64,000 nucleotides of DNA from JALOLV01 sp046295175 (GTDB lineage Bacteria; Bacteroidota; Bacteroidia; Cytophagales; Spirosomataceae). The position numbers and the translations under genes were made by a program. The notes under the pieces are model-generated. The model had not been told where the DNA came from, made no database searches, and saw only the letters and a program-made list of their open reading frames with translations. The stretch's first letter is position 1; the number at the start of each line of letters is the position of its first letter. Shown piece by piece: positions 37,951 through 46,526 of the stretch. Where the stretch lies: NCBI GenBank assembly GCA_046295175.1, contig JBKBNY010000011.1:62001-126000 (forward strand), read 5' to 3'.

Positions 37951-38964
37951 CTATCTTCTCAACCTTCCTGACTTATCGCCACCCATTACGGCTTCGACTT
38001 CGGCAACCGAGACCAAGTTTTGGTCGCCCTCGATGGTGTGTTTTAATGCACACGAAGCCACACCAAATTGCAGAGATTTGAGGTCGTCTTTGAAAACCAC
38101 TTGTCCGTAAATCAATCCCGCCAAAAAGGCATCGCCCGTACCGATTCTATCTACAATATGTGTTATATCAGCGTATTCGGTTTCGAGTAGTTCTTCGCCA
38201 TTCCACATTTTAGCATTGTATTGGTTATGCGAAGCACTGATTTGGATTCGGTCCGAATCAACAATTTTTTTAATATTGGGATATTTCTCCATCAAAAGTT
38301 TAGCCGCTGCCACAAATTTTCCTTTTTCAACTTCTACCTTCAATCCAAAAATCTCTTCAATGTTTTTGCGACTCGCCAAAATCACGTTTGAGTATTCGGC
38401 AATTTCGGGGAGTATATCTTGGGGAGTTTTGCCATAATTCCAGAGATTACTGCGGTAATAAATATCCGAAGAAACGGTAATGCCCATACGGTGAGCCGTT
38501 TTAACGGCTTCGAGGCAAGCCTTTGCTGCACCTTCCGACAATGCTGGCGTAATACCACACCAATGAAACCAGTCAGCACCTTGCAATATTTCTTCCCAAT
38601 TAAACCAAGATGGGTCGAGATTGGCAAAAGCCGAATCGGCACGGTCATAAACAATCTGGCTGGCACGCATCACCGCACCCGTTTCGAGAAAAAACAAACC
38701 TATTCGTTTACCGTTTTCGACAACATACTGCGTATTTAAACCCAACTGACGCAAAAACGCAGTTGCTTTTTTGCCAATGGCGTTATCAGGGAAAACGCCT
38801 ACGTGGGTGCCTTCAAAACCAAAGTTTACCAAACCTGCCGCAACGTTCATTTCGGTTCCGCCGTATGTCAGGTTAAGAGATTGAGCTTGATTAAATTTTT
38901 GGTAATTGGGGGTCGAAAGACGCAAGAGAATCTCGCCGAAGGTAACGATTTTAGGTTTTGTCAT
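37951..38964 (-). CDS. kdgK: 2-keto-3-deoxygluconate kinase, PfkB family
   Basis: A 337-residue sugar kinase of the PfkB/ribokinase family. The N-terminal motif is KIVTFGEILLRLSTP, the substrate-binding glycine region is LTYGGTEMNVAAGLVNFG, and the C-terminal signature with catalytic aspartate is RIGTGDAFLAGLIYG. Adjacency to the KDPG aldolase gene identifies 2-keto-3-deoxygluconate as the likely substrate. An upstream in-frame ATG would add 17 non-family residues encoded inside a terminator hairpin, so the ATG at 38964 is chosen. The start codon lies only 16 bases from that hairpin, which may influence expression. Confidence 0.9.
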   Translation of the reverse strand: MTKPKIVTFGEILLRLSTPNYQKFNQAQSLNLTYGGTEMNVAAGLVNFGFEGTHVGVFPDNAIGKKATAFLRQLGLNTQYVVENGKRIGLFFLETGAVMRASQIVYDRADSAFANLDPSWFNWEEILQGADWFHWCGITPALSEGAAKACLEAVKTAHRMGITVSSDIYYRSNLWNYGKTPQDILPEIAEYSNVILASRKNIEEIFGLKVEVEKGKFVAAAKLLMEKYPNIKKIVDSDRIQISASHNQYNAKMWNGEELLETEYADITHIVDRIGTGDAFLAGLIYGQVVFKDDLKSLQFGVASCALKHTIEGDQNLVSVAEVEAVMGGDKSGRLRR

Positions 38965-38980
38965 AGTTTCCAAATAAAAA

Positions 38981-39019
38981 AGACTTGATGTGCAAATATA
39001 CGATTTGCACATCAAGTCT
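38981..39019 (-). terminator. 17-base-arm hairpin: terminator of the PorE-like gene, overlapping the kdgK promoter region
   Basis: Perfect arms AGACTTGATGTGCAAAT (38981-38997) and its complement (39003-39019) have a five-base loop. On the minus strand TTTTTTATTT follows, a strong terminator. A minus-strand TAnnTTTG match (TATATTTG, 38993-39000) lies inside it, so promoter and hairpin may overlap. Confidence 0.75.
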
Positions 39020-39073
39020 GTCTAATTAATTTACGGCTGTTTTTAATGTATTTTTGATGAAAACCTCAAAAAA

Positions 39074-41116
39074 TCACGGATTCTGCGGTTTTGAGTTTAT
39101 CTCTAACACCTTAAACTCTGTTCGGCGGTTTACTTGGTGTTCGTCTTCGGTTTTGGCGTTTTCGATGATTAGTGCCGTTTCACCATAACCTTTTGCTGTC
39201 AGCCTTTCACGTTCGATTCCCTTAGAAACCAAATAATTTACGGCAGATTCGGCACGACGTTGAGACAGCACATTGTTATATTTTTCGGTTGCTCGCGAAT
39301 CTGTATGAGAACCCATTTCGATTTTTACGTCGGGATTATCTTTCAAAATCTGCACTAATTTATCCAATTCGAGTGCCGCATCGGGTCTAATATCCCACTT
39401 GTCGAGGTCATAGTAAATATTCTGCAAGACGAATGTTACACCCACAAACTTGCGTTCGAGATTAAGAGTCGTAAAAAACGTCGTATCAGTGACAGGTTTC
39501 TTGAGCAATAGTGGCGGAATCACCCTACCAGTCATTGAGAAATCTTCACGTTTCGAGAAATAATTATTCTTTTCGGCCAAAATCACGTAATCTAAATCTG
39601 CTTGTAGCTTAATCGGGCCGAAAGCTCCGTTTTTAGCCGTTGTGATTTCGGTAATCAACTCTTCGTTTTCTGCATTCAGAATTCTCACCTTAGCCGAATC
39701 GAGCGAAACAAAAGTCCCTTGTGTATTCTTGGTCGTTATCGTACCTGCCAAGAAATAATTCACGATTTTGGGTTGAGATTCGAGTTGTGTATCGGTTGGT
39801 TTTGGCGGAGCAGGATTCAGCGGATTGTTTTGGGCAATCGTCGTCGAATCTGCATTCTTATCTGGTTTAGGTGCTTCGTAATAATAAATATCATCATCGC
39901 CAACCCCACCTGCTCGATTCGACGAGAAGAAAATATTACCATTTTTATCTACGACCATTCCAAAATCATCCATGTTTGAATTATACGGAATGCCCATGTT
40001 CTCAACCGTGATTTTTCCACCCGAACGAATCGCCACAAAAATATCCAATTTACCAAGCCCTGGGTGTCCGTCTGATGCAAAATAGAGTTTTCCGTCTTCG
40101 GTTACATACGGAAACATCTCATCTCCTGGTGTATTGATTTCTTTTCCGAGATTAGCCGGATTCCCGAAACGTCCCGAAGCATCCATATTGACTCGGTAAA
40201 GGTCGATGCCACCACTTCCTCCCGGGCGATTCGATGCAAAATAAATGGTCTTTCCATCTCTCGAAAAAGCAGGGCAACCATCCCACGAAGCCGAATCCGA
40301 AGCACTTACGTAGCGTGGTTCGGTCCAGACTCCATCTACATTTCGGCTAACGTACAAATCAACATCGGGTGTCAAATCTCTTCGTTTTCCAGTATTACCA
40401 CGGGCAAAAATCACCGTTTTACCATCGGGCGAGAAAGTCGGTGTGCCCTCGTTTCGTTCCGAATCAAACAAAGAGCTACTAAAAATCTCTGGCTTGCCAA
40501 TCTCGGCAATCGAATTACCGAACTTTGCCTTGTAAAGCCCCACGAATGGTAATCCGTTTGAATAAATTTTATCCTTGAGCGAACCCGTATAAATCAATTC
40601 ATTTCCTCTAATCATCGGCGAAAACTCCGAGCCTTTGGTATTGATTTGCGATAGATTTTTGAATTCGATACTCTGCTTTTTTTCTTGAATCGAACCGATG
40701 ATTTTAAGGGTATTTACTTCACGATAGGCTTTTTCGTTGAATGCCTTTACGTCGCTTTTGGCTTCGATGAATCTTTCGAGTTCTTTGAGAGCCAAATCGT
40801 ATTTTCCGGCAGCTTTTAAGGCAAAAGCGTAGTGAAAATGAGCAACGGAATTGTCTAATTTTGCCTCAAATGCTTTTTCATAGAACGGAATCGCATCGAC
40901 CCAACGGTTTGTCAATCGGTAAGATTCGGCAATGGTATGATACAGCTTTGCTTTCTCGGTTTCGGCTATTGTAGTTACTTTGAGTAGGTCTTTGATTGCC
41001 AAATCGTACTCGCCACGCTCAAAACGCACCAATCCTTTTTTGTAGGTTTGTAGCTGAGCAAAAGTCTGCACCGACAACAAAACAAATATGACCGTATAGA
41101 ATCGTAATGGTCTCAT
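39074..41116 (-). CDS. PorE-like OmpA protein: TPR, WD40-like, CRD-like and OmpA domains
   Basis: A 680-residue exported protein. A signal peptide (VIFVLLSVQTFAQ) is followed by TPR repeats (about residues 25-140; FERGEYDLAIKDLLKV, AALKAAGKYDLALKEL-like). A PD40/WD40-like propeller follows (about 180-420; TFSPDGKTVIFARGN, AFSRDGKTIYFASNRPGG, YFASDGHPGLGKLDIF). Next are a carboxypeptidase-regulatory-like domain (about 460-550) and a C-terminal OmpA peptidoglycan-binding domain (NIYYDLDKWDIRPDAALELD, GSHTDSRATEKYN). This domain order is that of PorE, a type IX secretion component that anchors the machine to peptidoglycan. Many paralogs share it, so the specific role is inferred. The gene is monocistronic with a strong terminator. 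Confidence 0.85.
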   Translation of the reverse strand: MRPLRFYTVIFVLLSVQTFAQLQTYKKGLVRFERGEYDLAIKDLLKVTTIAETEKAKLYHTIAESYRLTNRWVDAIPFYEKAFEAKLDNSVAHFHYAFALKAAGKYDLALKELERFIEAKSDVKAFNEKAYREVNTLKIIGSIQEKKQSIEFKNLSQINTKGSEFSPMIRGNELIYTGSLKDKIYSNGLPFVGLYKAKFGNSIAEIGKPEIFSSSLFDSERNEGTPTFSPDGKTVIFARGNTGKRRDLTPDVDLYVSRNVDGVWTEPRYVSASDSASWDGCPAFSRDGKTIYFASNRPGGSGGIDLYRVNMDASGRFGNPANLGKEINTPGDEMFPYVTEDGKLYFASDGHPGLGKLDIFVAIRSGGKITVENMGIPYNSNMDDFGMVVDKNGNIFFSSNRAGGVGDDDIYYYEAPKPDKNADSTTIAQNNPLNPAPPKPTDTQLESQPKIVNYFLAGTITTKNTQGTFVSLDSAKVRILNAENEELITEITTAKNGAFGPIKLQADLDYVILAEKNNYFSKREDFSMTGRVIPPLLLKKPVTDTTFFTTLNLERKFVGVTFVLQNIYYDLDKWDIRPDAALELDKLVQILKDNPDVKIEMGSHTDSRATEKYNNVLSQRRAESAVNYLVSKGIERERLTAKGYGETALIIENAKTEDEHQVNRRTEFKVLEINSKPQNP

Positions 41117-41288
41117 AGATAGATTTTTATCGTAATCGTTTGATTGTTTTTACATTAAACCCAAAAACAACTCAATTTTATCAAAGCGATAATTTGTTTC
41201 CAAGTTAGAATATTAACGCATAAAATAAAACGATTTTTTTGTAGAAATGTTGTGAGCTATTCAAAATGACCCATTTTTACAACGTATC

Positions 41289-41304
41289 AGATGTATAGAC
41301 ATCT
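41289..41304. promoter_or_regulatory. Palindrome upstream of the GH65 gene
   Basis: AGATGTATAGACATCT (arms AGATGT and ACATCT) resembles the MarR palindrome at 2249-2264, differing at two positions. It lies 77 bases before the GH65 ATG in the divergent region with the PorE-like gene. It is a probable operator; the regulator is unknown. Confidence 0.45.
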
Positions 41305-41381
41305 TTTTTGTCAATTGCAGTTGCATCTGACTCAATAATATGCTTTAATTTGTACTCGAAATAAATTAAACTGACCAACCT

Positions 41382-43424
41382 ATGATGAAAAAGTGCCTAA
41401 CTTTTTGCACATTATTTTGTGCGAGCCTCTTCTCTTTTGCCCAATGGCAAATCAAAGCAGATAAAATAGACCCAAACAATTATTTTGGCGTAACCGTAGC
41501 CAATGGCATGGTGGGCATTGTGTCTTCGCCCGAACCCCTCAAAGTTAAAGACGTTGTGCTTAACGGTGCTTTTGACACATACGGGCGTGGCCGTGTGGGC
41601 AATATCATGAAAGTATTTGAGTTTGCCAACATGGAACTTGTGGTAGATGGTACATGGATAAACCGTAGTAATATCAGTGGATTTGCCCAAACGCTTGATA
41701 TGCAGAATGCGGCTTTGTCAACAACTTTTAATGTATCAGATAAAGTTTCGGTCAAATCTACCGTGATGGCTCTACGCCATTTGCCACATTCGGCGTTGAT
41801 TGATATGGAGATTACCGCCAAAAAAGATGTCGAGATTACGCCAATCAGCTTTATTCAGGCACCCGATATGTTGCGTGATGTCAAGAATTTTTATCACCTC
41901 ATCGACCGCCCTCATGCTCTGATTCCGCTGATGACCTCAGTAGCTAAATCGCCTACTGGCAAGCACACCGTAGCGGCATCGAATTCGTTTATTTTTGAAG
42001 AAGAACGCGGACACGAACCACAGCTTATCCACGAAGAGTGGGATTACGGCATGCACCGACTCAAATTCAACAAAAAACTCAAAGCAGGCGAAACTTACAG
42101 GTTTTCGGTGGTAGGCTCGGTTATCTCGACGGCTCACATCGCCGACCCTCACAACGAAGCCGAGCGTTTGACAATCTTTGCGGCTCTCGAAAAACGTGAA
42201 CGCCTACTCAAACGCCACAAAGATGCTTGGGCAAAGCTGTGGGAGTCGGACATCGTAATCGAAGGCGACGATGAGGCCCAACGTGCGGCTCGTTTCTCGT
42301 TGTATCATTTGTATTCATTCTGCCGCGAAGGTCAGGCTTATAGTCTTTCGCCAATGGGGCTTTCGGGATTAGGTTATAACGGACACGTTTTTTGGGATAC
42401 CGAACTCTGGATGTATCCACCAATCTTACTAATGCAACCCGAAATGGCAAAATCACTACTCGAATACCGTTTTAAGTGCCTCGAAGCTGCCAAATACAAT
42501 GCCAAAGCACATGGTTTTCAAGGTGCGATGTTCCCGTGGGAATCCGATGATTTAGGTCAAGAATCTACACCAGTTTGGGCATTGACGGGGCCTTTTCAGC
42601 ACCATATCACGGGCGATGTTGGCTTTGCGTTTTGGAAATATTACCAAGTAACCAAAGATAAAACTTGGCTTCGCGAGCGTGGCTACCCGATGCTCAAAGA
42701 AGTTGCTGATTTTTGGGTTAGTCGTGTAGAAAAAGGAGCTGATGGCAAATATCATATCATCAATGTTGTCTGTGCGGATGAGTGGGCCGAAAACGTGGAT
42801 GATAACGCCTACACCAATGGTATGGCAAAAGAGGTTTTGGGATATGCCAATCAAGCGGCTAAGGAGTTAGGATTATCCGAAAATCCGAAATGGAAAGACG
42901 TACAAGAGAATTTGGTAATCTTGAAAATGGCCGATGGCACCACTCGTGAACACGCCACTTATAACGGAGAGGTCATCAAACAAGCCGATGTAAACTTGCT
43001 ATCGTACCCGATGAAGCAAATTACTGACCCAGCTACAATCAAAAAAGACTTGGATTTTTACTGGAAAGCCCTCGCCGATAATCAACCTGGGCGAAAAGGT
43101 CAAAGCCCAGCAATGGCACACGGTGTATTTAGTATTCTGAATGCTCGATTGGGTAATACCGAAACCGCTTACGCTCAATACATGGATAGCTACAAACCCA
43201 ACGAAGCTCCGCCGTTTGGGGTATTGGCCGAGACTGCTGGCGGTACAAACCCTTACTTTGCGACTGGTGCAGGTGGATACTTGCAGACAATCATAAATGG
43301 TTGGGGAGGTTTGGATATTACTGATGCTGGGATTGTGCAGTTGAAAGTAAAATTGCCCAAAAATTGGAAATCATTAACACTTAAAGGTGTTGGTCCTGAA
43401 AAGAAAACTTATGTAGTAAGATAA
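41382..43424 (+). CDS. Glycoside hydrolase family 65-like protein, exported
   Basis: A 680-residue protein with a signal peptide (FCTLFCASLFSFAQ), an N-terminal beta domain (about 25-260), and an alpha/alpha-barrel catalytic domain. Barrel features are GYNGHVFWDTELWMYPPILL, GFQGAMFPWESDD, the likely general acid in CADEWAENVDDNAYTNG, and the C-terminal GGLDITDAGIVQLKVKLPKNW. GH65 enzymes act on alpha-glucosides such as trehalose, kojibiose or glucosyl-galactosyl linkages, by hydrolysis or phosphorolysis. Export and resemblance to the hydrolase branch favour hydrolysis. It is a single-gene unit with a palindrome upstream and a strong terminator; no transporter is adjacent. Confidence 0.85.
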   Translation: MMKKCLTFCTLFCASLFSFAQWQIKADKIDPNNYFGVTVANGMVGIVSSPEPLKVKDVVLNGAFDTYGRGRVGNIMKVFEFANMELVVDGTWINRSNISGFAQTLDMQNAALSTTFNVSDKVSVKSTVMALRHLPHSALIDMEITAKKDVEITPISFIQAPDMLRDVKNFYHLIDRPHALIPLMTSVAKSPTGKHTVAASNSFIFEEERGHEPQLIHEEWDYGMHRLKFNKKLKAGETYRFSVVGSVISTAHIADPHNEAERLTIFAALEKRERLLKRHKDAWAKLWESDIVIEGDDEAQRAARFSLYHLYSFCREGQAYSLSPMGLSGLGYNGHVFWDTELWMYPPILLMQPEMAKSLLEYRFKCLEAAKYNAKAHGFQGAMFPWESDDLGQESTPVWALTGPFQHHITGDVGFAFWKYYQVTKDKTWLRERGYPMLKEVADFWVSRVEKGADGKYHIINVVCADEWAENVDDNAYTNGMAKEVLGYANQAAKELGLSENPKWKDVQENLVILKMADGTTREHATYNGEVIKQADVNLLSYPMKQITDPATIKKDLDFYWKALADNQPGRKGQSPAMAHGVFSILNARLGNTETAYAQYMDSYKPNEAPPFGVLAETAGGTNPYFATGAGGYLQTIINGWGGLDITDAGIVQLKVKLPKNWKSLTLKGVGPEKKTYVVR

Positions 43425-43430
43425 AAAATA

Positions 43431-43458
43431 AAAGCCCCAAGTATTTGGGGCTTTTTTA
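43431..43458. terminator. Intrinsic terminator after the GH65 gene
   Basis: Stem AAAAGCCCCAA with a short loop and TTGGGGCTTTTTT, 6 bases after the stop. It is strong on the plus strand. Confidence 0.9.
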
Positions 43459-43576
43459 TGAGGATTCAGTGATTCAGTTCTAAGGCCTTCACAGCAAAAG
43501 TTATTTTGGGCATTAATTTGCAAATATTAACACAAATCGTTTTTACATTTTTGCGTTTTTGCAAAAAGTAGCCTCA

Positions 43577-44173
43577 TTACTTTGTTTTTGCCATCTTAGA
43601 CCGCAATCTACTGAAATCATACATCGAAATACGTAAAAATGTAGCTATGTCCTGTTGTCGCAATCTGTTACTCAAGCTACCAAAGGTTGTCAAGAAATAC
43701 TCGTATCGTTTTTCTTTGTTCTGTTCATAGATACTTCGCATGTGTCGCTCGACACGAACCACCCACGACTCGTACTGTTTTATGATAAAAGGATAAAGCT
43801 CGGGTACTTTTGGGGTTGTCTCGTCGATAACTTGTTTTTCAAAAAGTAACATCCATGTATCTTCAAGAACCTCTATGCTTTCTTCAGACGGTACCTGATT
43901 ATTGTAGCTATTGGCCATGTAGAAGAAATCGCCTTCAGAATAAAACCACGTACTTACCTCTTTGATTCTACCCTCTTCGGTTTGCATCGCATAAACCGAC
44001 CTCGCCAAACCTTTAATAATAAAATAAACGTGAGTACAGACCTCGCCTTCATGCAATACAATCTCGCCCTTTGTAAATCGTCTTAGTTTACCTTTTGTAA
44101 CGAGTGTACCAATAATGACCGAAGAAGCTTTTATGATATTCTTAGCCTTTTCAATAGCATGTTGAAACTCCAT
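43577..44173 (-). CDS. Crp/Fnr-family transcriptional regulator
   Basis: A 198-residue protein with an N-terminal cyclic-nucleotide-binding-like domain (LRRFTKGEIVLHEGEVCTHV and YFIIKGLARSVYAM). A C-terminal helix-turn-helix follows, with RLRQQDIATFLRISMYDFSR and LRSKMAK. No cysteine cluster of the Fnr type is visible, so it is not an iron-sulfur oxygen sensor. Bacteroidota carry many regulators of this Crp subgroup, and most have no known ligand. It is divergent from rpmE2 across a 186-base gap, but there is no evidence that it controls that gene. Confidence 0.88.
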   Translation of the reverse strand: MEFQHAIEKAKNIIKASSVIIGTLVTKGKLRRFTKGEIVLHEGEVCTHVYFIIKGLARSVYAMQTEEGRIKEVSTWFYSEGDFFYMANSYNNQVPSEESIEVLEDTWMLLFEKQVIDETTPKVPELYPFIIKQYESWVVRVERHMRSIYEQNKEKRYEYFLTTFGSLSNRLRQQDIATFLRISMYDFSRLRSKMAKTK

Positions 44174-44261
44174 AAATCACAGCTCTTACTTGTTGTTAAG
44201 TTACAAAACTAAATAGCAAAAGTCTTAATTAGATGTTTTTCTAAGTTTTTTTGTGTATATA

Positions 44262-44292
44262 TTTGATTTATAGAAATTTATGTCTATTTTTG
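44262..44292 (+). promoter_or_regulatory. Consensus Bacteroidota promoter of rpmE2
   Basis: TTTG at 44262-44265, a 19-base spacer, and TATTTTTG at 44285-44292 match the TTTG/TAnnTTTG consensus exactly. The predicted leader is about 60 bases. Confidence 0.8.
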
Positions 44293-44359
44293 CGTCCCGA
44301 TTCAAGAAAATCGGTCAATTGCATTTGTAACAAAGGAATTTTTTGAAATATATAATACA

Positions 44360-44602
44360 ATGAAAAAAGATATTCATCCAAATTACAGACCCGTAGTATT
44401 CTGGGATTTGTCATCAGATTATAAATTCATCACTCGTTCTTGTGTTAACACAAAGGAATCTATCGTTTGGGAAGACGGAAAAGAGTATCCAGTTTATAAA
44501 GTGGAGGTTAGTTCAAACTCACACCCATTCTACACTGGCAAAAACGTATTGCTTGATACAACAGGACGTGTTGATAAATTCAACAAGAAATACAAAAGAT
44601 AA
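44360..44602 (+). CDS. rpmE2: 50S ribosomal protein L31, type B
   Basis: An 80-residue protein with the type B L31 pattern: MKKDIHPNYRPVVFWDLSSD, FITRSCVNTKE, YPVYKVEVSSNSHPFYTG and GRVDKFNKKY. The zinc-binding CxxC pairs of type A L31 are missing, so it does not need zinc. It has a near-perfect promoter and an intrinsic terminator, so it is an independent transcription unit. L31 helps bridge the ribosomal subunits. Confidence 0.96.
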   Translation: MKKDIHPNYRPVVFWDLSSDYKFITRSCVNTKESIVWEDGKEYPVYKVEVSSNSHPFYTGKNVLLDTTGRVDKFNKKYKR

Positions 44603-44622
44603 GAATTCAGAACACCAATATG

Positions 44623-44650
44623 AAAAGCCTCGCATCTGTGAGGCTTTTTT
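44623..44650. terminator. Intrinsic terminator of rpmE2
   Basis: Arms AAAAGCCTC and GAGGCTTTT lie around an eight-base loop, followed by TT, 20 bases after the stop codon. Confidence 0.85.
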
Positions 44651-44813
44651 ATTTTACGGTATTTTTCTGATTTTGCCCTACCTTTTCCACGCTCCAAAGT
44701 CCACTTATCCACATTTTATTTGTTAGAATTTGTCAATCTCGTAATCTTACACTAAAATTACAGAACAAATCACTATCAACATATCTAAAAAATTGGAGAA
44801 ACCTGACTATAAC

Positions 44814-46292
44814 ATGATAAGAAAGCGTTATTCTGTTCTTTTGCTACTGGCGTTTGTAATCGCCTTTTCGGCTTTTAAACCAAGCAAAGACTCTCTCGAA
44901 GAGGTATTCACCAAAATCAATCAAGATGTTTTGTCTCGCGGACGTGCCTACGAAACCCTCGAAACTGCAACTTCTACTATCGGGCATCGCCTAACGGGCA
45001 GCGAAAACGGCAAAAAAGCCGAAGAATTTGCCTACAAGCTACTCAAAGAGTATGGGCTGGATGTAAAATACATGCCTTTTGAGGTCGAAACATGGGCAAG
45101 AGACACGGTTAGCCTTTCGATTGTGCCTCGTAATAGTGATAATTTCAGAGATATTCCAGTAGTGGCATTGGCACACTCGCCAGTTTCTTCGCATATTAAA
45201 GCTCCGATTGTAGATTGCGGCGATGGCTTAGACAGCGACTTCGAAAAAGTAAAAGACGTCGTAAAAGGTAAAGTGGCTTTGTTTAATATCAATGTTCAAT
45301 TGCCCGAAAATAAAGGTAAAAAGAACTTACACCGCTCTGAAAAAACCGCTTTGGCTATCAAATACGGTGCGGCCGGGGTAATCATTGCAAACTCGGTTGA
45401 TGGGGGCGTATTGCTCACTGGTACTGCTTCGGTAACGGGTTCGTTGATTCCGATTCCAGCAGTTTGTGTTTCGGTTGAGAGTGGCAAGGCAATTCGTCGT
45501 TGGATTACCGAAGAAAACCTTTTGGCGATTATTGATATGCAGAATTTTAGCCGTCCGATTCGTGCCAGAAACGTGATTGCGACGATTCCGGGAAGTTCTA
45601 AAAAACATAAAAAGGAGAAAATCGTCATCGGTGGTCACCTCGATTCGTGGGATTTGGCAACGGGAGCTATGGATAATGGTATCGGCTCATTTACGGTGAT
45701 GGATGTGGCAAGGGTTTTTAAATCGTTGAATTTGAGACCAAAACGCACCATAGAGTTTGTGATGTTTATGGGCGAAGAGCAAGGGCTGCTTGGCTCAAAA
45801 GCGATGGTAAAAAAGTATAAAGACGAAGGCAAACTCGACCAAGTGGCTCTGATGATGAACCTCGACATGGTAAATAATGCTGCTGGATTTAGTAGCATGG
45901 GACGTACCGAACTCAAGGCGTTTTTGGATGATATGGGGCAACGCATCAAGAAGATTGACACGACTTATGCCAACCTAAATCGTGGCGGAGCAGGTCTGCA
46001 CTCTGACCACCAACCATTTATGCTACAAGGAGTACCAGTTTGTTCGCCATCGGGTAGCTTCCCGATTAAGGCCTACAACTGCTACCACGCCAATTGCGAC
46101 CGCTTTGATTTGATTGACAAAAAGCAAATCAACAATAACGTTAGGTTTACGGCAATGATGCTCTATGCCCTTGCCGACGCTGGTGAATTACCAGTAAAAC
46201 GCCTAAACGACCAAGAAACCAAAGAGTTTTTGATTAAGCAAAACCTCAAACAAGAGCTTATCATCGGTAAGGATTGGCGTTGGGAGGAGTAA
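44814..46292 (+). CDS. M28-family zinc aminopeptidase with PA domain, exported
   Basis: A protein of about 492 residues. A signal peptide (VLLLLAFVIAFSAF) starts from the ATG at 44814; an upstream TTG is less likely. A protease-associated domain is inserted (KYGAAGVIIANSVDGG). The M28 catalytic part carries the zinc ligands: HLDSWDLATGAMDNG (histidine and aspartate), MGEEQGLLGS (glutamates), MNLDMVNNAAG and AYNCYHANCDRF. Such enzymes release amino acids from peptides outside the cytoplasm. The gene stands alone, with a terminator after it. Aminopeptidase versus carboxypeptidase activity cannot be settled from sequence. Confidence 0.92.
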   Translation: MIRKRYSVLLLLAFVIAFSAFKPSKDSLEEVFTKINQDVLSRGRAYETLETATSTIGHRLTGSENGKKAEEFAYKLLKEYGLDVKYMPFEVETWARDTVSLSIVPRNSDNFRDIPVVALAHSPVSSHIKAPIVDCGDGLDSDFEKVKDVVKGKVALFNINVQLPENKGKKNLHRSEKTALAIKYGAAGVIIANSVDGGVLLTGTASVTGSLIPIPAVCVSVESGKAIRRWITEENLLAIIDMQNFSRPIRARNVIATIPGSSKKHKKEKIVIGGHLDSWDLATGAMDNGIGSFTVMDVARVFKSLNLRPKRTIEFVMFMGEEQGLLGSKAMVKKYKDEGKLDQVALMMNLDMVNNAAGFSSMGRTELKAFLDDMGQRIKKIDTTYANLNRGGAGLHSDHQPFMLQGVPVCSPSGSFPIKAYNCYHANCDRFDLIDKKQINNNVRFTAMMLYALADAGELPVKRLNDQETKEFLIKQNLKQELIIGKDWRWEE

Positions 46293-46326
46293 AAACTCAA
46301 ATACGATTCTTTTATCTATCTAATAT

Positions 46327-46357
46327 AAAAACTCCTCAGTTTAGCTGAGGAGTTTTT
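46327..46357. terminator. Intrinsic terminator after the M28 peptidase gene
   Basis: A 13-base stem (AAAAACTCCTCAG and complement) with a five-base loop and T-runs on both strands. Confidence 0.9.
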
Positions 46358-46377
46358 CATTTGTAAACGCCCTAAAT

Positions 46378-46436
46378 TGCAATAAAATTATTGCAGAATT
46401 ATTTTGCAATAAATAAAATGCAAGTGCATTTGCAAA
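46378..46436. repeat. Cluster of TGCA-core palindromes
   Basis: Within 60 bases there are TGCAATAA/TTATTGCA (46378-46395), another TTGCAATAA (46404-46412), ATGCAAGTGCAT (46418-46429) and TTTGCAAA (46429-46436). The cluster lies between two convergent genes, each with its own terminator. Confidence 0.5.
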
Positions 46437-46444
46437 AAGAAAAG

Positions 46445-46464
46445 ACCTGCCATTGCTGACAGGT
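46445..46464 (-). terminator. Terminator of the efflux operon
   Basis: On the minus strand the stem ACCTGTCA/TGGCAGGT (one T-G wobble) has a four-base loop and is followed by CTTTTCTTTTTG, 62 bases after the RND permease stop. Confidence 0.75.
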
Positions 46465-46526
46465 TTATATCTATTACTTGGTTACGTTATCGGAAAATAA
46501 GAGGCTTGACCAAGTTTTTAATATCC

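Noticed and set aside
41117..41381. Hidden short gene in the gap between the PorE-like and GH65 genes
   Set aside because: Only short frames without ribosome-binding context were seen; the gap holds the divergent promoters and the palindrome.
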